Assembly (NCBI RefSeq): GCF_900103125.1
Contig: NZ_FNJV01000002.1
Coordinates: 806,001 to 870,000 of the forward strand
Source of the DNA: Mucilaginibacter sp. OK268
Lineage (GTDB): Bacteria; Bacteroidota; Bacteroidia; Sphingobacteriales; Sphingobacteriaceae
Direction: 5' to 3'
Length of the DNA stretch: 64,000 bases
Numbering within the stretch: position 1 is the first letter of the stretch; the number at the start of each line of letters is the position of its first letter. Made by a program: the position numbers and the translations under genes. Of this stretch, positions 44,318-53,993 are shown in pieces. The notes beneath the pieces are model-generated. The model saw only the letters and a list, made by a program, of their open reading frames with translations. It was not told where the DNA came from and ran no database searches.

Positions 44318-45223
44318 TTAACTGTACATTTCCCGGATTTGCTCCCGATAGCTCACCGGAGTAGTATTAGCAATCCGTTTAAAGAAGCGGTTAAAGTATG
44401 CCGCGTCTTCAAAACCAAGCTCATCCGCAATTTGCTTTACCGATAATTCGGTGTGCAGCAGGCGACGTTTGGCTTCGACAATAAGGCGTTCATGAATATG
44501 GATGATGGCCGTTTTACCGCTTTGTTGTTTAACAACTTCTGTAAGGTGACCGGGTGTTATGTTGAGTTTTTCGGCATAAGCAGCAACATCATGCTGCGTG
44601 GTGTAATGCTCGCCGATAAGGGCCTGGAAGCTTTTAAGCAGGCAATAACTCTGAGTAAGGCAGCCTTCGCCAAATTGTTCGGTATATAGCCGGCTCAGGT
44701 AGATCACCAGCACCCGAAGCCAGGAGGTAAGCATCTGGTTGCGCCAGGTGCCATCGGCATTAAACTCCGCAAGCATTTTTCGCATTACATCCTCAATAAA
44801 GTTCATGTCATGCGCGGTTAGCAACAATTCATGACCACTGTTCTGATTTTGGATAATGGGTAACTGTTTTAGCATCCGATTCTCTTCCAGTTGTAAAAAC
44901 TCATCGGTGAAGCTGGCCATCAAGCCCTCCATTTGTCCTGCATGTTCTTTAAGGTGCACCTGGTGGGGCACGGTAAAGTAAAAGGTATCCGGTTTAAGGG
45001 TATAAGGCATAAAATCGATCCAATGCCGATTATTACCTTGCTTTACCAATACAAACAGATAGTAATCCTTACGGTGAGGTATCAGAAAAGCCGGATCAAG
45101 CTTAAACACTCCGCAATTTGCACTGGCTTCACGCACCTCGATCATGCTGCTGCCAATGCTACTGTTTTGCAGTAGTGAATAGGTTGGTATTGCTGGTTTA
45201 TCAAGTGTGTCTAAAACTGACAT
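44318..45223 (-). CDS. AraC-family transcriptional regulator
   Basis: I use the ATG at 45223 (301 residues); a TTG upstream would add nine hydrophobic residues. An N-terminal cupin-like sensor domain (about residues 15-120, HRKDYYLFVLVKQG and YFTVPHQVHLKEHAG) precedes two helix-turn-helix units (about 205-300: DVAAYAEKLNITPGHLTEVVKQQSG and SVKQIADELGFEDAAYFNRFFKRIANTTPVSYRE). The signature FFKRIANTTPVSYRE is the AraC C-terminal motif. Probably regulates the SDR gene it precedes. Effector unknown. Confidence 0.93.
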   Translation of the reverse strand: MSVLDTLDKPAIPTYSLLQNSSIGSSMIEVREASANCGVFKLDPAFLIPHRKDYYLFVLVKQGNNRHWIDFMPYTLKPDTFYFTVPHQVHLKEHAGQMEGLMASFTDEFLQLEENRMLKQLPIIQNQNSGHELLLTAHDMNFIEDVMRKMLAEFNADGTWRNQMLTSWLRVLVIYLSRLYTEQFGEGCLTQSYCLLKSFQALIGEHYTTQHDVAAYAEKLNITPGHLTEVVKQQSGKTAIIHIHERLIVEAKRRLLHTELSVKQIADELGFEDAAYFNRFFKRIANTTPVSYREQIREMYS

Positions 45224-45373
45224 ACAGCAAAATAACGGAATTACCAGCAAAAATTTGTCATCCTGAGGTACGAAGGATCTATTCGCAAACAGGCATACTT
45301 AGCAATAGATGCTTCAACCGTAGTATGACCTGATATATCCTTTATCCTTGCTCCAAAATCCTTAATCTTAGAA

Positions 45374-47791
45374 TTATTCCGTTTTTAAACTCTTAACCGG
45401 GTTTGTTAAAGCGGCTTTTACACTTAGGTAGGATACCGTAGCAAACGCAATCACCATAACGATCAAAAACGGAACAAGGAACAGGAAAGGACCAATATCA
45501 ACCCTAAAGGCATAGGTTTGCAGCCATTGGCTGATAGCATACCAGGCCAAGGGAGCCGATACCACAAATGAGATAAGTACCAATGCCGCGAAATCCTTGT
45601 ATAGCAATGTTAAAATGCTGTTTACGGTAGCCCCCAGAACCTTGCGGATCCCGATCTCTTTGGTACGCTGCACAATGGTGTATGACACCAGTCCAAACAG
45701 TCCTAAGCAAGCTACGAATATAGCAATGCCTGTAAATACGCCAAATACCTGGCCAAAACGCTGATCGGTTTGGTATTGCTCGTTAAAATGCTGATCAAGG
45801 AAGAAATAATCAAACTGATCGCCCGGAAAAAATGCTGACCATGTTTTTTTGAGGTCTGCAATAGTTTGAGGCAGGTTATTTGTACTTATTTTTACCGATA
45901 CATAGCCCCTTACATCAGGAATACAACGGAAAATGATGGCATCATAGGCATCCCGCAATGATTGTTGATGAAAGTTATCAACCACACCGACAATCGTATA
46001 TACCTGTCCCCAAAAATCAATACGTTTTCCCAATGCCTCTTCGGGTTTGTTAAAACCAAGCTGTTCTACTGCTTTTTTATTAAACACCACACTGTGGGGC
46101 TCGTCTCCAAAACTTTTGGAGAATTTGCGTCCGGCTATAAGCTTTAAGTCATAAGCGGCCAGGTAATCATAATCGCTGCCAATGATACGGTATTGCTTGC
46201 CCTGGCTTTGGTCGGCTGTGGTTAATTTGATGCCGCCGGCATTCCAGGGAACCGGTTCACCAGGAATCGAAGTTGATACGGTGACATTTTTTATGGCAGA
46301 TTGTGTTAGGCTTTCCTGTTTAAAAGCGCTCATATCCCGGTAAAAGGAATCTACTTTAATAAGCGGCGGTTTAATAACCAGTGTTTGATCAATTTTAACC
46401 CCCAGTTTTTGGTTTTGCATAAACTTTAACTGCCTGAATACTGTAAGGGAGCCAATCAGCAGGAATATGGAGGCGGCAAACTGAAATACCACCATTGCTT
46501 TGCGCAATACTACTCCCTTTGGCGATGCCAGTATTTTACCCTTCATCACTTCAACAGGCCGGAACGACGATAGCACAAGGGCCGGGTAAAATCCGCTAAA
46601 AAATGATCCCAGGACAAATATGCCCAACATAGATCCCCAGAAAATAGGTCGGGTAAACATATCAAAGCCCATTTGTAAACCTGATACACGTGAAAAACCA
46701 GGCAAACAGATCAGGATAAGCACAACGGCGAGTAATATAGCCAGACCATTAAGCATCATAGCCTCCAGCATAAACTGGGTGATCAATTGTGCTTTGGCCG
46801 AACCTAATGTTTTACGAACCCCCACCTCTTTAGCCCTGCCGATACCTCGTGCCGTCGCCAGGTTGATATAATTGATCCAGGCAATGATGATCACAAAAAT
46901 GGCTATGCCCAGTAATAAGTAAACAGATTTACCATCACCATTGGGCTGAAACTCCAGCATCCGGTTGGAATACAAATGGATACTTTGTATAGATTGCAAC
47001 GTATATACACCGCCCTCGCCCGCACTTTTATAAGCATCGTAAACCTTTTTTACTACCGGTATAAATTTACCCTCCAATACCTTAGGGTCAACACCCGGTC
47101 TGAGAAGTAAATACGTAGTACAACCATCATTTAGCCAGGCATTATCCAGGTTATAGTCCTTATTGGGTGGATTATCTTTTAACAAGGTAGCATATGACTG
47201 TAAAAAATCAAATTTCATGTGTGAATTAACCGGCAGGTTTTTCATTACCCCCGTAATTTTTAACGGTTTATTACTATTGATGAGTAATGATTGCCCAACC
47301 GGATCAATATTATGAAAAAGTGTTTGGGCTACCTCTTCTGATATCACCACGGTGTTTGGCTCCTTCAATGCGGTTTTAGGATCGCCACTGATAAGTGGGA
47401 ACGAGAAAATATTAAAAAAAGACGCACCGGCGAAATAATCGTTCTTGATCACCATTTTCTGGTCTTTATAATTGGCCAACACCTGCCCGGCGCCTACTAT
47501 CTTTACAAAGTCCTCTATCTCTGGCAAAACAGCTTTAAAAGCACTGCCTGGTGCAAAAGCCCCTCCTGCCCATTGGGTACTTAATTTACCATTATTATAC
47601 CTATCCTGATTGATGCGGTAAATACGGTCTTTTTTGGCGTGGAAATTATCAAAACTTAATTCGAAACTAACGTATTGCAAAATTAAAAGACATGCCGCCA
47701 TGCCTATAGCCAAACCAACAATGTTGATGAATGAGAAGGCCTTGTTTTTAGAAAGGTTTCTAAAAGCTACAAGCAGGTAATTTTTTAGCAT
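45374..47791 (-). CDS. MacB/FtsX-type ABC transporter permease
   Basis: 805 residues (start ATG at 47791; two extra residues if the upstream ATG is used). Layout: MacB-like core 1 with a first helix (FSFINIVGLAIGMAACLLILQYV) and a large periplasmic domain (FDNFHAKKDRIYRINQ ... LPEIEDFVKIVGA), a block of helices about residues 290-430 (VFVIIIAWINYINLATARGIGRAKEVGVRKTLGSAKAQL, the FtsX signature), then a second core and a C-terminal FtsX block ending PVKSLKTE. Such permeases pair with an ATPase encoded elsewhere and act in antimicrobial-peptide export or cell-envelope stress. No ATPase lies next to it. Confidence 0.92.
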   Translation of the reverse strand: MLKNYLLVAFRNLSKNKAFSFINIVGLAIGMAACLLILQYVSFELSFDNFHAKKDRIYRINQDRYNNGKLSTQWAGGAFAPGSAFKAVLPEIEDFVKIVGAGQVLANYKDQKMVIKNDYFAGASFFNIFSFPLISGDPKTALKEPNTVVISEEVAQTLFHNIDPVGQSLLINSNKPLKITGVMKNLPVNSHMKFDFLQSYATLLKDNPPNKDYNLDNAWLNDGCTTYLLLRPGVDPKVLEGKFIPVVKKVYDAYKSAGEGGVYTLQSIQSIHLYSNRMLEFQPNGDGKSVYLLLGIAIFVIIIAWINYINLATARGIGRAKEVGVRKTLGSAKAQLITQFMLEAMMLNGLAILLAVVLILICLPGFSRVSGLQMGFDMFTRPIFWGSMLGIFVLGSFFSGFYPALVLSSFRPVEVMKGKILASPKGVVLRKAMVVFQFAASIFLLIGSLTVFRQLKFMQNQKLGVKIDQTLVIKPPLIKVDSFYRDMSAFKQESLTQSAIKNVTVSTSIPGEPVPWNAGGIKLTTADQSQGKQYRIIGSDYDYLAAYDLKLIAGRKFSKSFGDEPHSVVFNKKAVEQLGFNKPEEALGKRIDFWGQVYTIVGVVDNFHQQSLRDAYDAIIFRCIPDVRGYVSVKISTNNLPQTIADLKKTWSAFFPGDQFDYFFLDQHFNEQYQTDQRFGQVFGVFTGIAIFVACLGLFGLVSYTIVQRTKEIGIRKVLGATVNSILTLLYKDFAALVLISFVVSAPLAWYAISQWLQTYAFRVDIGPFLFLVPFLIVMVIAFATVSYLSVKAALTNPVKSLKTE

Positions 47792-47971
47792 AATCAATTA
47801 AGTTTAGGCCATAGATACCGCTAAAAGCATACCCCGGCTTTAAATTACTGAATTTCAGGAATTTAAATAAATTCAATTTTAGTAACTGTTCGGATTCGTT
47901 ACAATTATTGTTCAGTATTGAACAGGGAAACAAGAGCACATATCACTAAATATCAGCAATTTAAAGAACAT

Positions 47972-48163
47972 TCACATCAGTTCGCTGTCCTTTTTTTCGT
48001 GGTAGGTTTTATAAGCAAGGTAAAAGAACAAAAGAGATGGCAATGCGTTGAGCAATACATTTTTAGGATTTACCTCGGGATAAGTTATGATTACCTGCAC
48101 AATTAACGATATGAGCAGTAAACCGCCGATAGCGATGTACAGATAACGAAATTTCGGATTCAT
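47972..48163 (-). CDS. Small two-helix membrane protein (63 aa)
   Basis: 63 residues with two hydrophobic segments (about 8-28 YIAIGGLLLISLIVQVIITY, and 37-50 VLLNALPSLLFFYLAY) and charged ends (NPKFR; KTYHEKKDSELM). Composition, length and the isolated position favour a real gene over a chance frame. No family is recognised. It is transcribed in the same direction as the permease, 174 bases upstream. Confidence 0.6.
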   Translation of the reverse strand: MNPKFRYLYIAIGGLLLISLIVQVIITYPEVNPKNVLLNALPSLLFFYLAYKTYHEKKDSELM

Positions 48164-48244
48164 AGGTATTCGATTAACAATGTAACCAAGCTAAACGGGT
48201 ATTTCCGGTTAATGGTTACATTGTTAATTGTTTTTTTAAATCTG

Positions 48245-50395
48245 TTACCGTTTCAATTCGTATTTAGCAGGTGCGTCTTTCGCGCTTTTAAACACAGTAG
48301 CACCTAGCGGTGGTATGGTAATGCTGATAGAATTATCCTTACCATGCCAGCTTATAGCTTCGGCGGTTACCTGCCCGGTATTGGTTAGGCCGCTGCCCCA
48401 GAATTTTTTAGCGTCCGAGTTAAATATTTCTACCCATTGCCCGCTTGCCGGTACGCCTATGCGGTAATTATGCCGCGGTACAGGGGTCATATTCAGGATG
48501 ATCATCAGATCGTCTTTCTCCAGGTGGCCCATGCGTCTGTAAACCAATATGGAGTCATTGGCGTTACCACCATCTACCCATTCAAACCCACTAAAATCAA
48601 AGGCTTTCTGATACAGGGCCGGCTCATCACGATACAGGTGATTCAGCGCCTTTACCGTTTCGCTCATGCCCTGGTGGTTAGCGTATTCCAGCACATGCCA
48701 TTGTAAGGATTGTCCAAAATTCCACTCATCGCCCTGGCCAAATTCGGCCCCCATAAACAGCAGCTTGGTGCCCGGGTGCGTAAACATGTAGCTATACATT
48801 AAACGCAGGTTGGCAAACTGCTGCCACTCATCGCCCGGCATTTTGCGCAGCATCGAGCCCTTGCCATATACCACTTCATCATGCGAAAAAGGCAGCATAA
48901 AGTTTTCGGTAAAGGCATATATGGTACTAAAAGTAATTTCGTTATGATGGTATTTACGATGGATAGGATCTTCGCTAAAGTAGCCTATGGTATCGTGCAT
49001 CCAGCCCATCATCCATTTCATACCAAAGCCTAAGCCACCTAAATAAACCGGGCGACTAACCCCTGTGAATGAGGTAGATTCCTCGGCAATGGTTTGTGTT
49101 GATGGGAAGTGACTATAAACAGCCTCATTAAACTCTTTCAGGAATGAAACGGCTTCCAGGTTCTCATTTCCACCGTAAATATTAGCTTCCCATTCACCGT
49201 GTTTACGGGAGTAATCCAGGTAAAGCATGGAGGCAACCGCGTCCACACGCAAACCATCGGCATGATACCTATCAAGCCAGAACAAGGCGTTACTGATCAG
49301 GAATGCCCTCACCTCGTTACGCCCATAGTTAAATATATATGATTTCCAATCCGGATGAAAGCCTTTACGCATATCAGCGTGTTCATACAAGTGCGTACCA
49401 TCAAAATTATACAAGGCATGCGCATCGCCGGGGAAATGTGAAGGCACCCAATCTAATATAACACCAACCCCGGCCTTATGGAACTCCTCGATCAGGTACA
49501 TTAACTCCTGCGGGGTACCATAACGTGAGGCCGCCGCAAAATATCCGCTGATCTGGTATCCCCAGCTCGGGTAAAACGGCGATTCCATGATCGGCATCAG
49601 CTCTACATGCGTAAAGCCCATTTCCTTTACGTAAGGCACCAGTTTACCGGCTAGCTGAGTGTAGGTTAAAAACTCATCCGGGCTCTCTAAACTGCGGGCC
49701 CATGAACCCAAATGCACTTCATAAACGCTGTATGGTTTATCCAAGCCATTATGCTCCTGGCGGGTTTCCATCCAGCTGGCGTCTTTCCATTCGTAAAAAG
49801 TATCGGCAACGATAGATGCCGTGCTTGGCGGTACTTCCCAACGTAATGCAAAGGGATCGGCCTTTTCCAGGTCGGCACCGGTTGATGATTTGATATAATA
49901 TTTATAGGTTTCGCCCACGCCAATGTTCGGGATAAAGCCCTCCCAGATACCCGAGGAATCCCAGCGGGCATTTAAACTATGCGAACCCCGGTTCCAACCG
50001 TTAAAATTGGCTATAACAGACACATACTGCGCGTTTGGCGCCCAAACAGAAAAATAGGTACCAATAACCCCATTAAATTCCACCACGTGCGAGCCAAACT
50101 TTTCATACAGCTTATAATGCTTGCCCGATTTAAATAAACTGATATCAAAATCGGTAAAACGACTGTAGGGCTCAACAGCATTCAGGATCACATGTGTTTT
50201 AGGCGTGGATGGCTTTACTTTTGCCACAAACGTTGCAGCTACGGCAGGCTTGGATTTTGCAACGGGCTTTTTAGCTGTTGCAGGTTTTTCTGCCGGTGTA
50301 ACCACCTTTTTGTCTGCCGCTTTTACAGCTTTCTTCTCTTTTACAGGTTTAGCTTCCGGTAACGGGGTTTCGGTTTTCTTTGTTTGTTTGGCCAT
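48245..50395 (-). CDS. glgB: 1,4-alpha-glucan branching enzyme with Lys/Ala/Pro-rich N-terminal tail
   Basis: 716 residues. Catalytic GH13 core with nucleophile Asp385 (GLRVDAVASM), acid/base Glu438 (IAEEST), DWVPSHFPGD and SHDEVVYGKGS, plus the CBM48 domain (GTYFSVWAPNAQYVSVIANFNGW, about residues 105-125). It transfers alpha-1,4 chains to alpha-1,6 positions in glycogen. The first 65 residues are exceptional: Lys/Ala/Pro-rich (KKTETPLPEAKPVKEKKAVK and similar), like a histone H1 tail, absent from textbook GlgB. Lone on its transcript, last in the alpha-glucan cluster; an array of GTGTTAAAA-type repeats lies upstream. Confidence 0.93.
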   Translation of the reverse strand: MAKQTKKTETPLPEAKPVKEKKAVKAADKKVVTPAEKPATAKKPVAKSKPAVAATFVAKVKPSTPKTHVILNAVEPYSRFTDFDISLFKSGKHYKLYEKFGSHVVEFNGVIGTYFSVWAPNAQYVSVIANFNGWNRGSHSLNARWDSSGIWEGFIPNIGVGETYKYYIKSSTGADLEKADPFALRWEVPPSTASIVADTFYEWKDASWMETRQEHNGLDKPYSVYEVHLGSWARSLESPDEFLTYTQLAGKLVPYVKEMGFTHVELMPIMESPFYPSWGYQISGYFAAASRYGTPQELMYLIEEFHKAGVGVILDWVPSHFPGDAHALYNFDGTHLYEHADMRKGFHPDWKSYIFNYGRNEVRAFLISNALFWLDRYHADGLRVDAVASMLYLDYSRKHGEWEANIYGGNENLEAVSFLKEFNEAVYSHFPSTQTIAEESTSFTGVSRPVYLGGLGFGMKWMMGWMHDTIGYFSEDPIHRKYHHNEITFSTIYAFTENFMLPFSHDEVVYGKGSMLRKMPGDEWQQFANLRLMYSYMFTHPGTKLLFMGAEFGQGDEWNFGQSLQWHVLEYANHQGMSETVKALNHLYRDEPALYQKAFDFSGFEWVDGGNANDSILVYRRMGHLEKDDLMIILNMTPVPRHNYRIGVPASGQWVEIFNSDAKKFWGSGLTNTGQVTAEAISWHGKDNSISITIPPLGATVFKSAKDAPAKYELKR

Positions 50396-50580
50396 GATAT
50401 AATAACCTGTTAAGGTATGTTAGAATAACCCAATGTACGGGAATGGTTTGGTTTATATAATATCAAATATAACAGGATTTGTAAGATTTTGATTTGATTT
50501 AAAAGATTATACTTCGATCCCTTATTTTACTCCACCACCCCTCGCCATCAGATGACCTGAAAAACTTTTTAAACCTTTAA

Positions 50581-50672
50581 TTTTAACACTTTTCTGCCCG
50601 AAAACGGGGTAAAATGGGTCGAAAACTACTTGAAAAACCCTCATTTTAACACTTTTTAACAAATTTTAACAC
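50581..50672. repeat. TTTTAACAC direct repeats upstream of glgB
   Basis: TTTTAACAC at 50581-50589, 50644-50652 and 50664-50672, and TTTTAACAA at 50654-50662. The last three are spaced exactly ten bases apart, one helical turn. That favours a cooperatively bound regulator; it is about 190 bases upstream of the glgB start. May also be low-complexity DNA. Confidence 0.4.
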
Positions 50673-50777
50673 GGTTTTGAGTAGTTTTTTAAACTTTAAA
50701 AAGTATTAATTTATTGATTATCAAATAACTAAGTTAAAATTGGTTGATTTTGGGGCTTGTTTTGTCCTTAACAAAAC

Positions 50778-50810
50778 AGCCCGGTTCTCTCTTTTGGAGG
50801 AAACCGGGCT
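50778..50810. terminator. Hairpin AGCCCGGTT/AACCGGGCT
   Basis: 9-bp perfect arms 50778-50786 and 50802-50810 with a 15-base loop. T-poor on the right; may be a terminator or a REP unit. Confidence 0.5.
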
Positions 50811-50957
50811 CGTGCTTGTATAAAGATACGAAAAATAGTCGGGAGTTGGAAGTCTTTAGTTTTAAGTGACTGCTTCTTATGTAGTTTGAAGACTACCAGC
50901 ATAGTAGTCCGAAGTCGGAGACATTCGGACAGACAGCGCCGAGTATTTTTCTTCACG

Positions 50958-51037
50958 CGTCATTGCGAGACGCAGGCAGAGGACTATGCTTGTATGCTCT
51001 GTACAGTATAGAGATTGCTTAGTACCTCGCAATGACG
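50958..51037. repeat. CATTGCGAG palindromic repeat, copy 2
   Basis: Outer arms CGTCATTGCGAG (50958-50969) and CTCGCAATGACG (51026-51037). The middle differs from copies 1 and 3 (GACGCAGGCAGAGG...GAGATTGCTTAG). Confidence 0.7.
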
Positions 51038-51071
51038 TATCGAAAAAGGGAGAGAAAAGCCATGTAAATCA

Positions 51072-51095
51072 AAAAGGCCCCGTTTGGGGCCTTTT
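51072..51095 (-). terminator. Terminator of the GH31 gene
   Basis: AAAAGGCCCC (51072-51081), loop GTTT, GGGGCCTTTT (51086-51095), directly after the minus-strand stop at 51098. Confidence 0.9.
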
Positions 51096-51097
51096 GC

Positions 51098-53578
51098 TTA
51101 TTTTAAAATTTCGATGTGTTTGAAATTCTTGCTGAATTTGAACTCTACCGTACCGTCGGTATTGATGATGAAATCGCTTACCACTTTACCGTCGGCCAGT
51201 ATTTTGCCAGGTTTAAATGGTAGCCCGATAATATTGAGGTGATAGCCTTCATAACGCGGGGTATACAAACCTTCCATACTCTGGTGAATGGTCATCTGGC
51301 GGGAATTGCCGTTAACCACAAACTTTTTCTCGAGGTAAATATCCTGCTCATAGGCAAAGGTTTCGCCGTAATCTTCAAACAGGAAGGAGTTTACTTCGTA
51401 GTCTGAATAATAGATGTTTTGCTTAACCTCTTCTATTTCGTGCTCGCCAACATATTGCATTACCGGGTATTCGGGTATTACCGAACCGGCTTTTACAAAT
51501 ATCGGTATAGTTTCCAGCGGTGTGGCTACGGCTACTTCTTTGCCGCCTTCTACTATCTCGTGGGTCCAGAAATTAAACCATTTGCCTTTTGGCAAATACA
51601 CGTTGCGACTGGTTTGACCAGGCTCCATTACCGGGCAGATGAGTATTTTATCTCCATAAGTAAACTCGTCCTGACGGAAGTGGTTTAATTTCACATCCTG
51701 CTCATGCATCACTATAGGCCTTAATATCGGGAAGCCGTAACGGTGATGCTCCCAAAAGGTAGAGTAAAAGTAAGGCATCAGCTTATACCGCAGCTCGATA
51801 AACTTGCGGTTGATGGCGGTAAATGGTTCGCCAAAGCTCCAGGGCTCCCGCTCTTTGGTATCACCCGCCGAATGCGCGCGCATGAACGGTGAAAAAGTGC
51901 CCATCTGGATCCAGCGGGTAAACAGTTCACCATCGGGTTCGCCGCTAAAGCCGCCGATATCAGTACCGCAAAACGGTATGCCCGATACAGAAAGGCGCTG
52001 ACATTGTATATTACCCAATTTGAGGTGTTCCCAGGAGGCCACGTTATCGCCTGTCCAAACAGACGAATAGCGCTGTACGCCCGAGTAACCCGCCCTGGTT
52101 ATGGTAAAAGGACGTTTATTTTTCATGATGTTACGCAAACCCTCATAGGTTGAGCGTACCATCTGCATACCATATATATTATGTGCCTTACGGTGCGATC
52201 CGCGGAAACCATCGTACTGGTGGCGTACATCATCGGGGAAGGTACCGGCGCCAAATACGGCAGGCTCGTTCATATCGTTCCAAACACCGGCTACGCCCAT
52301 CTGCACCAGTTCGTCAAACAAACCGCCCCACCAAGTACGCACCTCGGGGTTGGTAAAATCTGGAAACTGACAGCGGCCCGGCCAAACGTGACCCTCCATA
52401 AAGTAATCGTCGCTGCGGCGGCAGAAATAACGGTTCTTTTTACCCTCCTTAAATACCTCGTAATTATCGTCGACCCGGATCCCCGGATCAATGATCACCA
52501 CGGTTTTAAAACCGTCGGCAGCCAGTTCACTGATCATCTTTTTAGGATCAGGGAAGTATTTGCGGTTCCAGGTGAAACAGCGGTAACCATCCATATAATC
52601 AATGTCCAGATAGATACCGTCGCAGGGAATCTTGTTATCACGGAAACCCCGGGTGATCTTTTTCACCTTGGCTTCGGGATAATAGCTCCAGCGGCATTGG
52701 TGATAGCCCAGCGCCCAAAGCGGCGGCATAGGATGGGTTCCGGTTAAAATATGATAGCTTTTTACCACGTCCATCATATGCGGACCGTGGATATAGTAAT
52801 ATTGCAGTTCGCCTCCATCCGCCCAAAAACTTGTTTTGGTGGTATCTTCGCCGCCAAAGTCAAACTGAGCTTTAAACGTATTATCAAAGAAAATACCGTG
52901 CGCTATACCTTCATTTACACTGATGTAAAAGGGGATACTACGGTAAAGCGGGTCCTGGTTCCATTGGAACGAATAAGCGTCGGTATTCCAGTTTTTTAAG
53001 CGTTTACCGCGCAGGTTAAATTCGGTTGGCTTATCGCCCAAACCAAAAAAGCTTTCGTCGGGGTGACAGGTTTTGGTGCAAAAAACATAATAACCGCCAA
53101 ACTTCACATTCTCTTCCCAGTGCATGGGTACAGCATCGGTACTTGTTACATGGTTGTTTTGATCAGAAAATGATATAAAAAAGTCCTTTTTGCGGATATG
53201 ACAGTTTATCGATTTAGTGGCTACCCGAAATTCCAGTTCATCTTCGAACAGGGTAAATTCCGCGGCTTTTTGCTCCAGTTTTGGAACCGCGTAAGAGAAA
53301 TCCTCCAGGAAAACGCCATGTGGAGCAACCCTGATCCGTATGATCTCGTCCGTTACTACTACCACCTCAACTTTCGCATCGCCATCGGTAAAGTAGAATT
53401 TATTCCCCAACTGCTCGGCGTGATTTGGCGTACCAAGGTATTTCTTGATGATGGGCTTTATAGCATCGGCCGGGTTATTGAGGTGGTGAAACTCCTCGTC
53501 ATCTTCTTCTTCAATGATGTGTTCCGCTTCAACTAACTTGCGAGGTATCAGCTCCTCATTTGGTATATTACTTTCCAT
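51098..53578 (-). CDS. GH31 alpha-glucosidase
   Basis: 826 residues, no signal peptide, so cytosolic. GH31 layout: N-terminal beta-sandwich (to about residue 260), (beta/alpha)8 barrel with nucleophile Asp435 (GVWNDMNEP) and acid/base Asp511 (WTGDNVASWEH), and the IDYMDGYRCFTW, GYHQCRWSYYPE and MRAHSAGDTKEREPW segments of the family. Hydrolyses terminal alpha-1,4-glucose from maltodextrins. Neighbours GH13, GH65 and pgmB make starch or maltose use the obvious role. Size fits bacterial alpha-glucosidases (MalA/YicI group); the YicI xylosidase alternative is less likely in this context. Confidence 0.93.
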   Translation of the reverse strand: MESNIPNEELIPRKLVEAEHIIEEEDDEEFHHLNNPADAIKPIIKKYLGTPNHAEQLGNKFYFTDGDAKVEVVVVTDEIIRIRVAPHGVFLEDFSYAVPKLEQKAAEFTLFEDELEFRVATKSINCHIRKKDFFISFSDQNNHVTSTDAVPMHWEENVKFGGYYVFCTKTCHPDESFFGLGDKPTEFNLRGKRLKNWNTDAYSFQWNQDPLYRSIPFYISVNEGIAHGIFFDNTFKAQFDFGGEDTTKTSFWADGGELQYYYIHGPHMMDVVKSYHILTGTHPMPPLWALGYHQCRWSYYPEAKVKKITRGFRDNKIPCDGIYLDIDYMDGYRCFTWNRKYFPDPKKMISELAADGFKTVVIIDPGIRVDDNYEVFKEGKKNRYFCRRSDDYFMEGHVWPGRCQFPDFTNPEVRTWWGGLFDELVQMGVAGVWNDMNEPAVFGAGTFPDDVRHQYDGFRGSHRKAHNIYGMQMVRSTYEGLRNIMKNKRPFTITRAGYSGVQRYSSVWTGDNVASWEHLKLGNIQCQRLSVSGIPFCGTDIGGFSGEPDGELFTRWIQMGTFSPFMRAHSAGDTKEREPWSFGEPFTAINRKFIELRYKLMPYFYSTFWEHHRYGFPILRPIVMHEQDVKLNHFRQDEFTYGDKILICPVMEPGQTSRNVYLPKGKWFNFWTHEIVEGGKEVAVATPLETIPIFVKAGSVIPEYPVMQYVGEHEIEEVKQNIYYSDYEVNSFLFEDYGETFAYEQDIYLEKKFVVNGNSRQMTIHQSMEGLYTPRYEGYHLNIIGLPFKPGKILADGKVVSDFIINTDGTVEFKFSKNFKHIEILK

Positions 53579-53737
53579 TCAAATCTATTAGGGGTCTGCT
53601 ACAAATATGTATAAAGTGTACTTACTACGCAATATACGACTATTGAATTAATGAAAAATCATTAACCGTGCCATTAAACGCAATTTCTCATAAATTTAAT
53701 TAAATTTTTATATCGATTTTTTATTGGTGGGAGGTTA

Positions 53738-53841
53738 CTTGCGCTCGTTTGCAACGAGTGCTTAACATGGGTTCGCGTTTAAAACGCAAGGGCGATGCAA
53801 TCGCCTCTCCACAATAAGCACTCGTTGCAAACGAGCGCAAG
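53738..53841. repeat. 27-bp perfect inverted repeat
   Basis: The arm 53738-53764 starts CTTGCGCTCGTTTGCAACGA and pairs with 53815-53841. The loop contains two further hairpins: GCGTTTAAAACGC and GGCGATGCAATCGCC. Each arm can also fold on itself (CTCGTTTGCAACGAG). A compact REP-like array of nested hairpins. Confidence 0.75.
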
Positions 53842-53874
53842 GCTGAAAGAGGGGGCTGAAACAAAATAAAAAAT

Positions 53875-53967
53875 ATGTCATTGCGAGCGAAGCGTGGCAA
53901 TCCCCTCGCGTTCTCATCGGCAAGAATAGCTACGAGATTGCTTCGTCGTTCCTCCTCGCAATGACAT
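53875..53967. repeat. CATTGCGAG palindromic repeat, copy 3
   Basis: Outer arms ATGTCATTGCGAG (53875-53887) and CTCGCAATGACAT (53955-53967). It nearly equals copy 1 at 43411. Confidence 0.75.
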
Positions 53968-53993
53968 GAAGGGGATTTGGGGAGTATCGTACC

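Larger units (their letters stand above)
50396..51097. other. Spacer between GH31 gene and glgB with repeats
   Basis: 702 bases, no credible ORF. Contains four TTTTAACA(C) copies (50581-50672), the terminator-like hairpin at 50778-50810, a CATTGCGAG repeat (50958-51037) and the GH31 terminator (51072-51095). The glgB leader and promoter lie in 50396-50560. Confidence 0.6.
53579..53993. other. Spacer between GH13 and GH31 genes with two palindromes
   Basis: 415 bases without an ORF. Holds the 27-bp inverted repeat at 53738-53841 and CATTGCGAG copy 3 at 53875-53967. If GH13 and GH31 are co-transcribed, both form large structures in the mRNA. Confidence 0.6.

Noticed and set aside
53738..53967. 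Possible CRISPR array
   Set aside because: The repeats are inverted and nested, not direct repeats with regular spacers, and no cas gene is present.
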